Assembly: GCF_030651625.1 (NCBI RefSeq)
Contig: NZ_JAUSCF010000001.1
Location: forward strand, 1-64,000
From: Hydrogenophaga sp.
Lineage (GTDB): Bacteria > Pseudomonadota > Gammaproteobacteria > Burkholderiales > Burkholderiaceae_C
Length of the DNA: 64,000 bases
Direction: 5' to 3'
The notes beneath the pieces were generated by a model, which saw only the letters and a list, made by a program, of their open reading frames with translations, was not told the DNA's origin and did not search any database. This document shows, piece by piece, positions 1 through 5,848 of the stretch (positions are counted from its first letter, which is position 1; every line of letters begins with the position of its first letter). A program made the translations under genes and the position numbers.

Positions 1-1
1 G

Positions 2-319
2 GTGGAAAACCGCGACGGGTCCACCGAGTGTCGCGGCCGCATCCTCATCCACGCCGGCAAGACCATGCCCAGGCGCGACTACGAAGAGGTGAGCGAGCAG
101 CTGATCGGCGGCGGCCTGCTCACCCACATGCCGGCCTTCGAAGAGCTGGAGCGCGGCGGCGTGGTGGGCGTCACCACCATCACCGACTGCGTCACCGAGC
201 ACCCGTCGCCATGGTTCACCGGCCCGTTCGGCTTCGTGTGCCAGGACAGCAAGCCGCTGCCCTTCTTTCCGGTCAACGGGCAGCTGAAGTTTTTCGATGT
301 GAAGGGGGTGCAGCCATGA
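2..319 (+). CDS. ASCH-domain phage protein, 5' end outside window
   Basis: The frame is already open at the window edge, so this is the C-terminal part (about 105 residues) of a longer protein. The segment ENRDGSTECRGRILIHAGK near the left end, followed by GGVVGVTTITDCV and PWFTGPFGFV, has the pattern of ASCH-domain proteins common in prophages; the fold is related to RNA-binding PUA domains. Its exact role is unknown. The stop codon overlaps the ATG of the next gene (ATGA at 316-319), so it is translationally coupled to the first DGR target gene. The real start lies upstream of position 1. The ASCH call rests on motif recognition only. Confidence 0.7.
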   Translation: MENRDGSTECRGRILIHAGKTMPRRDYEEVSEQLIGGGLLTHMPAFEELERGGVVGVTTITDCVTEHPSPWFTGPFGFVCQDSKPLPFFPVNGQLKFFDVKGVQP

Positions 320-927
320 CAGACCAGGTCACACACCTGCGCGGCCAGTGCCTGGTGCTCGCCGGCCTGCTCGAAAACGCCGTGAAGGTGGTGCAAACCA
401 TTGAGCCCGAGAACAGCGACGAGGAAGAGCAGCTCCAGGCGTTCATTGATCGGAGCAACAGCGCTGTTCAGACCGTGCTGAGAGAGCACGCCATGCAACC
501 CAGTCACCACCTGATTTCCCCAACCACCACCCTACAGGAGCAACCCTTGAAAACCCAAATCACCATCGCCGAACTCCCCGCCATCGGAGAAACCCTCGAA
601 GGCGGCATCTTCGCTGGCCTCACCACGAAGCCGGACGGCACCCACTGCGCTGCAGTTCTTCTTCCAGCACAAGGCACGGACCTGAACTGGAAAGCCGCCA
701 AGGCATGGGCAGGAAAGCAAGACGGTGAGCTGCCCAGCCGCCCAGTGGCCGCCCTGCTGTTCGCGAACCTCAAGGAACAACTGCGCCCCAACTGGCACTG
801 GACGGCCGATGGAGACGGCGCCTCCTACGCCTGGAGTTGCAACTTCGGCCTCGGCGGCCAGAGCTACGGCCACAAGAGCTACGAGGGCTCGGCTGTTGCC
901 GTCCGCTTGATTCACCTCACCGCTTGA
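316..927 (+). CDS. DGR variable (target) protein 1, DUF1566/C-type-lectin-like
   Basis: A protein of 203 residues starting at an ATG that overlaps the upstream stop. Residues from about 90 onward (GGIFAGLTTKPDGTHCA, then LNWKAAKAWA, LPSRPVAALLFANL, WHWTAD) follow the DUF1566 pattern, a C-type-lectin-like fold used as a DGR target in phages. The variable repeat is residues 168-197 and ends six residues before the stop (LIHLTA). Residues 1-80 are acidic and unrelated to target 2. An alternative start is TTG 547 behind caggag, giving 126 residues, so the longer N-terminus may be a fused or separate small phage protein. By analogy with known DGR phages it would be a ligand- or host-binding protein; the ligand cannot be read from sequence. 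Confidence 0.8.
   Translation: MTDQVTHLRGQCLVLAGLLENAVKVVQTIEPENSDEEEQLQAFIDRSNSAVQTVLREHAMQPSHHLISPTTTLQEQPLKTQITIAELPAIGETLEGGIFAGLTTKPDGTHCAAVLLPAQGTDLNWKAAKAWAGKQDGELPSRPVAALLFANLKEQLRPNWHWTADGDGASYAWSCNFGLGGQSYGHKSYEGSAVAVRLIHLTA
818..906 (+). repeat. DGR variable repeat 1 (VR1)
   Basis: An 89-base segment aligning without gaps to the template repeat at 2005-2093. It differs at 11 positions, and every one is an adenine in the template (template positions 2023, 2034, 2035, 2037, 2038, 2043, 2044, 2050, 2052, 2055 and 2056). Changes go to G, C or T. The last 35 bases, from the CAC codon onward, are identical to the template although they contain six adenines. This is the signature of adenine-directed mutagenic retrohoming. 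Confidence 0.93.
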
Positions 928-964
928 TCCTTCAATCCTTTTTTCCCCCGGAGCCCGCATCAAC

Positions 965-1411
965 ATGATCACTCTTGAAACCATCCAGCAAAAGCAGGCC
1001 GAACTGGCCGCGCTCATTCAGCAGCTCACCAGCCACACCACCCATCTGATTTTTCCAAAGTTCGAGGTCGAGCTGCGCCACGGCGAACGCTACGCAGGCA
1101 CCGTGCTGAGTGAAGACGGACAGATACAGCACCACCTGGTGCTGATGGCCCGGCGCCCCGCCACCAAGCTCACATGGGCTGCGGCCATGGAATGGGCTGA
1201 ATCCGTGGATGGCTCACTGCCCACCCGGCAAGAGCAAGCCCTGCTCTACGCCAACTGCAAGCCGCACCTCGACCCATGCTGGCACTGGTCCTGCGAATCG
1301 CACAAAGAAGACGCCTCCTGCGCCTGGTATTGCTACTTCGGCTACGGCTACCAGAGCTACGGCCACAAGAGCTACGAGGGCTCGGCTGTTGCCGTCCGCA
1401 GATTCATCTGA
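965..1411 (+). CDS. DGR variable (target) protein 2, DUF1566/C-type-lectin-like
   Basis: A protein of 148 residues. Residues 1-25 (MITLETIQQKQAELAALIQQ) look like a short coiled coil. The rest parallels target 1: GERYAGTVLSEDG, LTWAAAMEWAESVDGSLPTR, LLYANCK and WHWSC. The variable repeat covers residues 116-147 and reaches the C-terminus. The DNA after its stop (ccttcaat..cttcaatcctttt) resembles that after target 1, which supports tandem duplication of one ancestral target gene. It lies 37 bases after target 1 and 42 bases before avd, in the same transcript direction. By family it is probably a displayed binding protein; the partner is unknown. Confidence 0.85.
   Translation: MITLETIQQKQAELAALIQQLTSHTTHLIFPKFEVELRHGERYAGTVLSEDGQIQHHLVLMARRPATKLTWAAAMEWAESVDGSLPTRQEQALLYANCKPHLDPCWHWSCESHKEDASCAWYCYFGYGYQSYGHKSYEGSAVAVRRFI
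1312..1403 (+). repeat. DGR variable repeat 2 (VR2)
   Basis: Aligns without gaps to template positions 2006-2097. It differs at 11 positions, all template adenines (2014, 2022, 2028, 2034, 2035, 2037, 2043, 2050, 2052, 2055 and 2056). Identity continues four bases past the end of VR1 homology (cgcagat shared with the template). The 3' segment from CAC onward is unmutated. Codon changes relative to the template are mostly Asn to Tyr, Gly or Ser. Confidence 0.93.
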
Positions 1412-1453
1412 GTCCTTCAATTCTTCAATCCTTTTGAACTGAGTCACACCACC

Positions 1454-1816
1454 ATGGCCCTGCATACCGATCTCCCGATCTACCGCACCGGCGTGCGCCT
1501 GCTTGACCTCGCAGTCAAGGTTCAGGTGCAGATGCCACGCACCGTCAAGCGCGCGCTGGGCGAGAAGATCACCCAGCACTGTGTGGACATGCTCGACCTC
1601 ATGGCCCTGGCCAATGCCACGCAGCGCCAGGTACGCACCGGGTACATCGAGCAGTTGCTGGCCAAGCAGCGCGCCATCACAGTGCTGCTGCGGGTCAGCC
1701 ACGACAGCCGATACCTCTCTCCCAAGCTCTGGGCAGACAGCATCGAGCTGCTGGGCAGCATCGGCAAACAGGCCGGCGGGTGGCTCAAAAACGCCAACAG
1801 GGCGCCTGCAGCATGA
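1454..1816 (+). CDS. avd: Avd-family accessory variability determinant
   Basis: A small protein of 120 residues, close to the length of Bordetella phage bAvd, predicted to be mostly helical. The pattern LPIYRTGVRLLDLAVKVQVQ, MPRTVKRALGEKI, LANATQRQVRTGYIEQLL, then LWADSIELLGSIGKQAGGW is that of the Avd four-helix-bundle family. Avd pentamers bind the reverse transcriptase and template RNA and are required for cDNA synthesis and mutagenic homing. It lies between the second target and the template repeat, the common DGR order. Its stop TGA overlaps an ATG in the reverse transcriptase frame (ATGA at 1813-1816). Confidence 0.9.
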   Translation: MALHTDLPIYRTGVRLLDLAVKVQVQMPRTVKRALGEKITQHCVDMLDLMALANATQRQVRTGYIEQLLAKQRAITVLLRVSHDSRYLSPKLWADSIELLGSIGKQAGGWLKNANRAPAA

Positions 1817-2004
1817 CGGTCAAGGCCCTCATGCCCGTGCGTATATTGAATCTGGTCGCGCCCCTGGCCCACAAGGCCACGGCCATGCACATCACGGAAA
1901 CCGGCAATCACACGATAGCCAGGTCCGGTGCAACCGCCCCGCTGAATGCCCACCGCCACATCGGCGAAGGCCCTCGGCCGGGCGGCCTGAACCGCGCGAT
2001 GGTT

Positions 2005-2097
2005 GCGCCTCCTACGCCTGGAATTGCAACTTCAACAACGGCAACCAGAACAACAACCACAAGAGCTACGAGGGCTCGGCTGTTGCCGTCCGCAGAT
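2005..2097 (+). repeat. DGR template repeat (TR)
   Basis: The invariant template copied into VR1 and VR2. Read in the target-protein frame it has eight asparagine codons (one AAT and seven AAC) between a TGG codon and the CAC codon at 2058-2060. AAY codons give wide amino-acid choice on adenine mutation without creating stop codons. Positions 2058-2093 match both variable repeats exactly and should contain the counterpart of the initiation-of-mutagenic-homing sequence. It lies 188 bases after avd and directly before the reverse transcriptase core. Confidence 0.93.
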
Positions 2098-2118
2098 CCA
2101 CACCTGTTTCAGCTACTC

Positions 2119-3189
2119 GTGCAAGCCTACCTCGATTGCCGGCTCACCAAGCGCAACAGCGCCAGTGCGCAGGCCTTCGAGGCCCAAGCTGAGCACAACT
2201 TGTTCCAGTTGCACGAAGAGCTGGCCAGCGGCACTTACCAGCCAGGCCGCTCAGTGTGCTTCGTCATCACCCGGCCCAAACCCCGCGAAGTGTGGGCCGC
2301 CCGGTTCCGCGATCGCATCGTCCATCACCTGCTCTACAACCACATTGCGCCGCGTTTTCACGCCCGCTTCACAGCAGACAGCTGTGCCTGCATCCCAGGC
2401 CGTGGCACCCTCTATGCAGCCCGCCGGCTGGAGCACCAGGTGCGAAGCATCACCCGCAACTGGACGGAGCCAGCGCACTACCTCAAGTGTGACCTGGCCA
2501 ATTTCTTCGTCAGCATCGACAAAGCCGTTTTGCTGGGCCAACTGCAGCGCCAGGTGACCGAGCCGTGGTGGATGGCCCTGGCCGCCACCATCCTGATGCA
2601 CGACCCACGGCAAGACGTTGAAGTGCGCGGCACCCACAGCGAACTCGCTCTGGTGCCACCACACAAGAGCCTGTTCAACGCGCCTGAAGGCCACGGCCTT
2701 CCTATTGGCAACCTCAGCAGCCAGTTCTTTGCAAACGTGCTTCTCGATGACCTTGACCAGTTCGTAAAGCACCAGGTGCGCGCACCTCACTACGTGCGCT
2801 ACGTGGACGACTTCATCTTGCTGCACCACAGCCCGCAATGGCTCAACCAGGCCAAAGCAAACATCGAGCACCTGCTGTCTGATCTGCACCTGCAGATCAA
2901 CCCCCGCAAGACCATCCTGCAGCCCGTGGCGCGCGGTGTGGACTTCGTGGGCCACCTGATCAAGCCCTGGCGCCGCATGACCCGGCGGCGCACCTTGCAC
3001 GCCGCGCTGGACCGCCTGCAGGTGGCACCAGCTCCCGACTTGCACCAAAGCGCAAACAGCTACTTCGGCCTGCTGCGCCAGGCCAGCCACAGCCACAACG
3101 ACCAGGCACGCGTGGCCCGGCTGATGCTGGACCGTGGGCATGTGGTGGCTGGGGATCTGAGCAAGATCTACAGGAGGTCAAAACCATGA
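2119..3189 (+). CDS. DGR reverse transcriptase
   Basis: Makes mutagenised cDNA from the template-repeat RNA; reads template adenines with low fidelity. From GTG 2119 it is 356 residues. Visible motifs are FRDRIVHH near residue 62, CDLANFFVSID near 124 (motif A aspartates), GLPIGNLSSQ at 193-202 (the SQ motif typical of DGR enzymes) and YVDD at 228-231 (catalytic). Start choice is uncertain: the frame is open upstream through the template repeat to ATG 1999 and to ATG 1813, which overlaps the avd stop, so translation may begin there and give up to 458 residues. I chose GTG 2119 because family homology begins about there. Its stop overlaps the next start. Confidence 0.93.
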   Translation: MQAYLDCRLTKRNSASAQAFEAQAEHNLFQLHEELASGTYQPGRSVCFVITRPKPREVWAARFRDRIVHHLLYNHIAPRFHARFTADSCACIPGRGTLYAARRLEHQVRSITRNWTEPAHYLKCDLANFFVSIDKAVLLGQLQRQVTEPWWMALAATILMHDPRQDVEVRGTHSELALVPPHKSLFNAPEGHGLPIGNLSSQFFANVLLDDLDQFVKHQVRAPHYVRYVDDFILLHHSPQWLNQAKANIEHLLSDLHLQINPRKTILQPVARGVDFVGHLIKPWRRMTRRRTLHAALDRLQVAPAPDLHQSANSYFGLLRQASHSHNDQARVARLMLDRGHVVAGDLSKIYRRSKP

Positions 3190-3677
3190 GCCGCCGCAAG
3201 CACACACCCGTCCACCTCTACACCTACAACATGGTCGACGAGCTGCTGGCCAGCCCGACCGAGCCGATGCCAGAGGCGAAGAGAACCCTGCAGCTGTCGC
3301 GCATGTGGGAAGGCCTGGTGGCCATGGAAACCGGCGCACAGCCGAAGCCCATCGACTGGCGCTACTGCTCAGACGCGGTGAACCTGCTGGAGACCCTTGT
3401 CCGCGAAATGCACGTGGCCGAAGACACCACCGGGCTCCTGCAGGACGCGATTGCTGCCCTGGCACACGCTGGGCAGCGCCACCGCACCCACGGGACCATC
3501 CGGCTCGATGGCCCAGGCATGCGCGCCGTGCGGATGGTGCTGGAAAGCTATGCCGATCTGATCGAGCAGCTGCCCGCACGCACCGTGGTGCGTGCCCACC
3601 GCCTCACCGAGAAGCGTATCTACGCGCTGTATTCAGGCAAGCGCCGCCCGCACGACGTGGAAGTCATTTCACTGTGA
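3186..3677 (+). CDS. Hypothetical phage protein (163 aa)
   Basis: Starts at an ATG overlapping the reverse transcriptase stop, behind a strong ribosome binding site (aggagg, about 8 bases upstream). It is a 163-residue soluble protein with several predicted helices, a cluster of histidines and arginines at the N-terminus and KRIYALYSGKRRPHDVEVISL near the end. I do not recognise a domain. The phage or island context is the only clue to function. It could be a regulatory or DNA-associated protein, since the C-terminal 40 residues are basic, but this is a guess. Confidence 0.75.
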   Translation: MSRRKHTPVHLYTYNMVDELLASPTEPMPEAKRTLQLSRMWEGLVAMETGAQPKPIDWRYCSDAVNLLETLVREMHVAEDTTGLLQDAIAALAHAGQRHRTHGTIRLDGPGMRAVRMVLESYADLIEQLPARTVVRAHRLTEKRIYALYSGKRRPHDVEVISL

Positions 3678-3681
3678 CCAC

Positions 3682-3945
3682 ATGATGGACCTCACCCCGA
3701 ATCTCATTTTCGAACTCACCGGCGCAGCCTTCGGCGTGCTGGGCACCGTGCTGCTGGCACTGAACGGCCCACGCGCCGGCTGGGGGTTTGTGGCCTACCT
3801 GGCCAGCAACGCCGCCTGGATCGGCTTCGCGTGGATACATGGCCACTGGGGCCTGCTGGCCCAACAGGTCGCCTTCACCGCCAGCAGCCTGCTGGGCGTG
3901 TGGGTGTGGCTGATTCGACCGACTACAGGAAGGGGGCGCACATGA
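3682..3945 (+). CDS. Small three-helix membrane protein
   Basis: An 87-residue protein with three predicted membrane helices: FELTGAAFGVLGTVLLAL at about 8-25, WGFVAYLASNAAWIGFAW at about 33-50 and VAFTASSLLGVWVWLI at about 62-77. It resembles small prophage membrane proteins that look like half of a PnuC-type transporter. The start is one of two adjacent ATGs (3682 or 3685). Its stop overlaps the next start (ATGA at 3942-3945). Function unknown. Confidence 0.75.
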   Translation: MMDLTPNLIFELTGAAFGVLGTVLLALNGPRAGWGFVAYLASNAAWIGFAWIHGHWGLLAQQVAFTASSLLGVWVWLIRPTTGRGRT

Positions 3946-4172
3946 ACCCGACATTGACCGCCAGCGAGCTGGAAGCCATCACCGGCTACCGCACACCATC
4001 GCGCCAGCTGCAAACCCTGCACGATCGCGGCTTCACCCGCGCGTACCGGAACCGGCTGGGCGAGGTGGTGCTGGAGCGACCGCATTACGATGCGGTCTGC
4101 CGTGGCGAGTACGCCAGGACCAACCAAACCCGGCCCACCGTGAACACCACCTTCTTGCGCAGAGCAGCATGA
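3942..4172 (+). CDS. DUF4224-like small protein
   Basis: A 76-residue protein. The N-terminus LTASELEAITGYRTPSRQLQTLHDRGF followed by RNRLGEVVLERPHYDAV has the pattern of DUF4224, a small probable DNA-binding domain usually encoded just before phage tyrosine integrases, where an excisionase or accessory role is often suggested. It overlaps both neighbours by four bases (ATGA at 3942 and 4169), so it is coupled to the integrase. The domain call is from memory of the family. Confidence 0.8.
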   Translation: MNPTLTASELEAITGYRTPSRQLQTLHDRGFTRAYRNRLGEVVLERPHYDAVCRGEYARTNQTRPTVNTTFLRRAA

Positions 4173-5266
4173 TCCGCCGCCGCGACAACCCCGACGGCCT
4201 GCCCTACCGCGTCTATGAGCGCAAGGGCCTGCGCACCTACAGCATCGGATACAAGCAGCCAGACGGGAAGTGGGCGTTCAGGTATTCATGCGCGGCCGAC
4301 GATCGCGCCAAGGTCGCAGAGCTGCGCGCCAAGGCCATCGGTGAGGCCGCGCTGCTGGGGCACGGGGTTCGCACCGCCGGCCAGGTGGACGAGCTGATCA
4401 CCGCCTGGTTCAAAAGCCAGGAAGCCCTGCCAGAGGGCGACATCAACCGCCGCGCCGCGTCCACTCTCACGGAGAACAAGCGCGAGGCCAACAACCTGCG
4501 CCAGGCATTCGGCCACATGAACCCGGCCGACGTGACCAAGGCCGACGGATACGCCTACCTGGACGCCTGCGCCCAGGCCAACCGGCCGTCGAAGGGCAAC
4601 AAGGAAATATCGCTGCTGCAGCTCATCCTGGAACACGGCGTGCGCATCGGCATGATCGCCACGAACCCACTCTCAGGCCTGCGCAAGCTCAGGACCGCGA
4701 CCCAGCGCCGCTACGTGAGCGACGCGGATCTGGATCTGGCCGTGGAGGTGGGAAGGGCCAGGGGCGGCACCAGACACATCGTCGCCATGGCGCTGCGCAC
4801 CGCCTACCTGTGCGTGCGCCGATCGGTGGAGGTGCGGGGCATCACACGCGAGGCAATCACTGACGCCGGCATGGTCTGGGCCGACGGCAAAAGCCGCACC
4901 AAGGCCCCGGTGCTGATCGAATGGACGCCCGAGCTGCGCGCCACCATCACCGAGGCGCTGCAGATCAAGCGAAACCACGTCGCCGGCACGATGTACATCT
5001 TCGGCAACATGCGCGGCCAGCGTTACACCAAAGGCGGCTGGAAGGCCGTGCTCGATGACCTGATGACCGACTGCCAGGCAGAGGCATCGCGGCGTGGCGT
5101 GAAGTTCGAACGCTTCAGCCTGCAGGACTGCCGGCCCAAGGGCGTGAGCGACAAGCTCGACAGCGGCCAGACCGACACCCAAGACGCCACGGGCCACACC
5201 AGCGACCGCATGATTCGCCAGGTCTATGACCGCCGCAAACTGAAGAAAGCCGCGCCGGTTCGTTGA
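4169..5266 (+). CDS. Phage tyrosine integrase
   Basis: A 365-residue site-specific recombinase that would integrate and excise the element. The N-terminal arm-binding region is basic (RRRDNPDGLPYRVYERKG). The catalytic domain shows Arg at about 217-218 (LCVRRSVEVRG), a second box LQDCRPKG with Arg322, His343 in GHTS and the nucleophile Tyr353 in QVYDRRK. The usual His of the HxxR box is Gln319 here. It is the last gene of a coupled string and points at the 3' end of tRNA-Asp 94 bases away, so the element most likely integrates in that tRNA. Confidence 0.92.
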   Translation: MIRRRDNPDGLPYRVYERKGLRTYSIGYKQPDGKWAFRYSCAADDRAKVAELRAKAIGEAALLGHGVRTAGQVDELITAWFKSQEALPEGDINRRAASTLTENKREANNLRQAFGHMNPADVTKADGYAYLDACAQANRPSKGNKEISLLQLILEHGVRIGMIATNPLSGLRKLRTATQRRYVSDADLDLAVEVGRARGGTRHIVAMALRTAYLCVRRSVEVRGITREAITDAGMVWADGKSRTKAPVLIEWTPELRATITEALQIKRNHVAGTMYIFGNMRGQRYTKGGWKAVLDDLMTDCQAEASRRGVKFERFSLQDCRPKGVSDKLDSGQTDTQDATGHTSDRMIRQVYDRRKLKKAAPVR

Positions 5267-5270
5267 TTCA

Positions 5271-5289
5271 TATTCCAAAGTTTGGAATA
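5271..5289. repeat. Perfect 19-base palindrome after the integrase
   Basis: The sequence tattccaaa, g, tttggaata starts five bases after the integrase stop. Nine-base arms are perfect with one central base. There is no T-run, so it is not a normal terminator. Possible roles are a binding site for integrase, excisionase or a repressor, or part of the attachment region. Confidence 0.6.
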
Positions 5290-5320
5290 AGGCGCTGTGT
5301 AGGTTACACCGCCAGAAACG

Positions 5321-5355
5321 AAAAAGCCCCGTAAGTCATTGATTTACGGGGCTTT
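5321..5355 (-). terminator. Rho-independent terminator of the tRNA cluster
   Basis: A 12-base stem (aaagccccgtaa / ttacggggcttt) with an eight-base loop. Read on the minus strand it is followed by a run of five T and begins five bases after the tRNA-Asp CCA end. It would end the tRNA-Ala-Glu-Asp transcript, and it could also act on the opposite strand after the integrase. Confidence 0.85.
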
Positions 5356-5359
5356 ATCC

Positions 5360-5385
5360 TGGCGGAGTGGACGGGGCTCGAACCC
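5360..5385. other. Putative attachment-site core in the tRNA-Asp 3' end
   Basis: Inferred only from geometry. The integrase gene lies 94 bases from the CCA end of tRNA-Asp, and phage tyrosine integrases commonly recombine within the T-arm and acceptor stem. A second copy of this sequence would be expected left of the window at the far end of the element; it is not visible here, so the limits are arbitrary. Confidence 0.35.
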
Positions 5386-5436
5386 GCGACCCCCGGCGTG
5401 ACAGGCCGGTATTCTAACCAACTGAACTACCACTCC
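5360..5436 (-). tRNA. tRNA-Asp (GTC)
   Basis: A complete cloverleaf on the minus strand with encoded CCA (tgg at 5360-5362 on the plus strand). The acceptor stem GGAGTGG pairs with CCACTCC, and the anticodon loop reads CTGTCAC with anticodon GTC. It is the last of three tRNAs transcribed leftward. Its 3' end faces the integrase gene, which makes it the likely attachment gene. Confidence 0.95.
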
Positions 5437-5506
5437 TGGTAGATGACATTCGTCCTTGCGAACCAAGCGCCAACCACTTGTGCCTGAGATGCCTTGCGGC
5501 AAATTC

Positions 5507-5582
5507 TGGCGACCCTACGGGGATTCGAACCCCGGTACTCACCGTGAAAGGGTGATGTCCTAGGCCTCTAGACGATAGGGTC
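5507..5582 (-). tRNA. tRNA-Glu (TTC)
   Basis: Minus-strand cloverleaf of 76 bases with encoded CCA. The acceptor stem GACCCTA pairs with TAGGGTC, and the anticodon loop CTTTCAC reads TTC. It lies between tRNA-Ala and tRNA-Asp, downstream of gltX, the gene for the synthetase that charges it. Confidence 0.95.
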
Positions 5583-5697
5583 AAAACCTTGGGACTAACC
5601 GAAACGCGGCAATCTCAACCGCGCTTTTTCGAGCCTTGCATTGTAGCATCTGAAGAACCATGTTCTTCTTCGGCAACTTTGCAGAACCCTGAAATTT

Positions 5698-5773
<76 letters not shown>

Positions 5774-5833
5774 ACAGGGTTTGTCAATTTACTCTTGGCA
5801 TGTCACTGCCCGGTGCAAATCAGCAAGCCTCAA

Positions 5834-5839
5834 ATTATA
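5834..5839 (-). promoter_or_regulatory. Candidate -10 element for the tRNA cluster
   Basis: A perfect TATAAT on the minus strand, about 60 bases upstream of tRNA-Ala and just after the gltX stop. No clear -35 box is seen at normal spacing, so the assignment rests on the hexamer and its position. Confidence 0.4.
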
Positions 5840-5848
5840 AGACACTTT

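Noticed and set aside
2003..2192. Template repeat and variable repeats as CRISPR or simple tandem repeats
   Set aside because: Only three copies, unevenly spaced, inside coding regions, and all differences are at template adenines; this is a DGR pattern.
2119..3189. Reverse transcriptase as group II intron or retron
   Set aside because: No maturase or HNH domain, no msr/msd structure; the SQ motif, adjacent avd and matching template and variable repeats indicate a DGR enzyme.
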